Source: Gemmatimonadota bacterium
Lineage (GTDB): Bacteria > Gemmatimonadota > Gemmatimonadetes > Palauibacterales > Palauibacteraceae
Direction of reading: 5' to 3'
Assembly: GCA_029262175.1 (NCBI GenBank)
Contig: JAJCZV010000024.1
Location: 1-32,727 of the forward strand
DNA: 32,727 nucleotides
Shown here: piece after piece, positions 30,785 through 32,727 of the stretch
Position numbering within the stretch: position 1 is the stretch's first letter
Layout of the letters: the number at the start of each line of letters is the position of its first letter
Translations under genes and position numbers: made by a program
Notes under the pieces: model-generated
Told to the model about the DNA's origin: nothing
Databases searched by the model: none
Seen by the model: the letters and a program-made list of their open reading frames with translations, nothing else

Positions 30785-32727
30785 TCAGGGTCCCCTGTTG
30801 TAGTGTCGTGTGTGGCACTGACAATTGAATGGCTGGGTGCTGATTCTGCCATGGCGGGTACGAGACGGCCGTAGCGAAGGAAGAGGGCTGGAACGACCAC
30901 CATGTTGAGCGCGGTGGCCGTAAGTAGGCCCCCGAGGACGACTACGGCAAGCGGGGCCTGGATTTCTTTCCCCGGCTCGCCCATCCCCGCTGCGAGCGGG
31001 ATGAGGGCGAGCCCGGCGGTGAGCGCCGTCATCAGGATCGGGCTGAGCCGTTCCATCGACCCGAGTCGGATGCTCGCGGCCACCGGCATGCCAGTGGCCT
31101 GTAGATCCTGATAGCGACTGACCAGCAGAATCCCGTTCCGAACCGCGATCCCGAACAGTGTGATGAATCCGACCAGCGTTGCGACGTTGACGGTGCCGCC
31201 TATGAGCAAAACGGCGAAGACGCCCCCGGCCAACGACAAGGGAAGATTCACCATCAGGAGCGCCGCGGTACGGGCGCTACCGAACTGTCGGAACATGATG
31301 AGAAAGATCGCCGCGATCGAGAAGAACGAAAGGATCGTGATTCGTCGTGTAGCTTCTTGACCGCTCTCGAACTGACCTCCGTATTGCACATAATACCCCT
31401 GAGGAAGCGCGACGTCAGTCGCGACGCGCGCCTGAAGCTCTCCAACCGCACTCCCGATATCGCGATCCGCCACGTTCGCGCTAATGACGATCTTCCTCTG
31501 GACGTTCTCTCGGCTGATCGTGTTCGGGCCGCGACCCGTGCGTACCGAGGCCAACTGAGTGAGAGGCACCGCCGGACCGGCAGCCGTCGTGATGAGCGCG
31601 GCACCCACGGTCGCGGCGTCCCGGCGATGTTCATCGGCATAACGAACGACAAGATCAAAGGCGCGTTGTCCCTCGCGGATCAGCGACACCTCCTCGCCCT
31701 GGAAGGCGACATCGATGGCTTCTCCCAAGGCTTCAGGGGTGACGCCGTATCGAGCCATCGCGCGGCGGTCACCTCGGATTTGGAGCTGCGGCACGTCAGC
31801 CTGTTGCTCGACGGAGATGTCGACGAGCCCGTCGACGCTCTCTGCCACGGTCTCGATCTCGACCGCTAAATCGCGTAGCTCCTGAAGCTCCGGACCAAAA
31901 AGGTTGAGCGCGATCGCCGCGCGAGTTCCAGACAGCATGTGATCGATCCGATGACCGATCGGCTGCCCAACCGTGACATTGGTGCCCGGGAATCCGTCCA
32001 GCTCCGCGCGAATCTCGGCCATCACATCCGCTAGTTCGCGGTCCGTCAGGTCGAGACGCGCATCGATTTCAGATGCGTTTGTGCCCTGCGCATGCTCGTC
32101 GAGGTCCGCTCGCCCTGTCCTTCTCGAAGTCGACAAGACCGCCGGGTTGGCCAGTAACTGTCGTTCGACCCTGGCCCCGATCGCATCAGACTCTTCGAGC
32201 GCCGTGCCCGGAAGCGTCACAACGGATATCGTGAGCGTCCCTTCCTGAAACTCGGGCAGAAACCCGCTCCCCAAAGTGGGGATCACCGCGAGCGTGCCGA
32301 TGAACAAGAGCGCGGCCGCCCCTAGCGTGATCCCCGAATGTCGAAGCACCCAATCCAGCGTTCCGCCGTAACTACGCTCCAAGCGGGACAGAAGCGCACC
32401 TTCGCTCTCACGGTTCAGTGCCGGGTCGTTTGGCAGAAACATGTGACAGAGGGCGGGCGTGACCGTTACCGCCACGAGCAGCGACGACAGGATACTCACG
32501 ATGTATGCGAGGCCGAGAGGTCGCAGCATCCGTCCTTCGACGCCGGACAGAAAAAAGAGTGGCACGAAGACGATTGTAATGATCAGCGTCGCGTTGAGGA
32601 TCGGCGCGCGAATCTCCCGAGCGGCATCATAGATGAGCGGCAGGGGCGCACGCCGCTCGAGTTCGGGCCGGAGGCGATTCTCGCGGAGGCGACGATACAC
32701 GTTCTCGACGAAGATGATCGCGTCGTC
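30781..32727 (-). CDS. Heavy-metal efflux RND transporter, CzcA/CusA family (5' end cut by window)
   Basis: The frame is open to the window edge, so the N-terminus is missing; 648 residues of the usual 1,030 or so are visible. It begins at DDAIIFVENVYRRLREN in the fourth transmembrane helix, with the Asp/Glu residues used for proton relay. Then come the membrane run GVEGRMLRPLGLAYIVSILS, the periplasmic porter with RTGRADLDEHAQGTNASE (a heavy-metal RND mark), the docking region, and the second membrane half with GIAVRNGILLVSRYQ, LSPILMTALTAGLALIPLA and EIQAPLAVVVLGGLL. These features separate it from AcrB-type multidrug pumps. The pump drives metal ions across the outer membrane together with a membrane fusion protein and channel that should lie upstream, outside the window. 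It is coupled to the DUF4198 gene. The metal is not decidable here. Confidence 0.95.
   Translation of the reverse strand, partial: DDAIIFVENVYRRLRENRLRPELERRAPLPLIYDAAREIRAPILNATLIITIVFVPLFFLSGVEGRMLRPLGLAYIVSILSSLLVAVTVTPALCHMFLPNDPALNRESEGALLSRLERSYGGTLDWVLRHSGITLGAAALLFIGTLAVIPTLGSGFLPEFQEGTLTISVVTLPGTALEESDAIGARVERQLLANPAVLSTSRRTGRADLDEHAQGTNASEIDARLDLTDRELADVMAEIRAELDGFPGTNVTVGQPIGHRIDHMLSGTRAAIALNLFGPELQELRDLAVEIETVAESVDGLVDISVEQQADVPQLQIRGDRRAMARYGVTPEALGEAIDVAFQGEEVSLIREGQRAFDLVVRYADEHRRDAATVGAALITTAAGPAVPLTQLASVRTGRGPNTISRENVQRKIVISANVADRDIGSAVGELQARVATDVALPQGYYVQYGGQFESGQEATRRITILSFFSIAAIFLIMFRQFGSARTAALLMVNLPLSLAGGVFAVLLIGGTVNVATLVGFITLFGIAVRNGILLVSRYQDLQATGMPVAASIRLGSMERLSPILMTALTAGLALIPLAAGMGEPGKEIQAPLAVVVLGGLLTATALNMVVVPALFLRYGRLVPAMAESAPSHSIVSATHDTTTGDPE

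Overview
The window is a gene-dense, G+C-rich stretch (roughly two-thirds G+C by eye) from what looks like a member of the Gemmatimonadota, or less likely the Acidobacteriota. Three things suggest this: ADOP-type orphan ABC permeases next to PadR regulators; a eukaryotic-like Ser/Thr kinase fused to a TolB/FlgO-like domain and TPRs; and many exported serine hydrolases and amidohydrolases with lipoprotein signals. This placement is inference from gene content; no rRNA or other phylogenetic marker is present. I count 23 protein genes, two of them cut by the window ends. I see no tRNA, rRNA, CRISPR array, insertion sequence or prophage.

Layout. 1-2621: C-terminal part of an ADOP permease followed by an exported HEAT-repeat protein. 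2679-4352 (minus): amidohydrolase family 3 lipoprotein. 4580-5176: small unknown lipoprotein. 5311-6258 (minus): alpha/beta hydrolase lipoprotein. 6442-10236: operon of TonB-dependent receptor, ECF sigma factor and zinc-finger anti-sigma factor, preceded by a dyad-rich leader. 10233-14556 (minus): PadR regulator, full-length ADOP permease and a serine hydrolase lipoprotein, behind a promoter region with an 18-20 bp perfect palindrome. 14656-16400 (minus): a second serine hydrolase translationally coupled to a second PadR protein. 16510-19418 (minus): GntR-type regulator coupled to a large lipoprotein with an HEGRH zinc-protease-like motif, behind an AT-rich inverted repeat. 19598-20149: exported DsrE-like protein. 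20194-22952 (minus): third serine hydrolase and a two-module deaminase-like protein. 23134-25905: membrane-anchored Ser/Thr kinase. 25935-28013 (minus): beta-propeller amidohydrolase. 28164-29840: D-aminoacylase-like amidohydrolase. 29921-32727 (minus): a heavy-metal-type RND pump (cut by the window end) coupled to a DUF4198 protein.

How the genes fit together. Most products are predicted to act in the periplasm or at the outer membrane. Six have lipoprotein-type N-termini and several others have cleavable signal peptides. Three S12 (class C beta-lactamase / D-aminopeptidase-like) hydrolases, three amidohydrolases including a D-aminoacylase-like enzyme, and a TonB-dependent receptor with its own sigma/anti-sigma pair suggest uptake and trimming of peptides or other amide-containing compounds; the exact substrates are not visible. 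Regulation is local: each block has its own regulator (ECF/anti-sigma, two PadR, one GntR, a kinase), and five gene pairs share the 4-bp ATGA overlap. The best candidates for something undescribed are the GntR-HEGRH lipoprotein pair with its palindromic operator, the PadR operator array, the inverted repeat ahead of the TonB receptor, and the deaminase with a degenerate second module.
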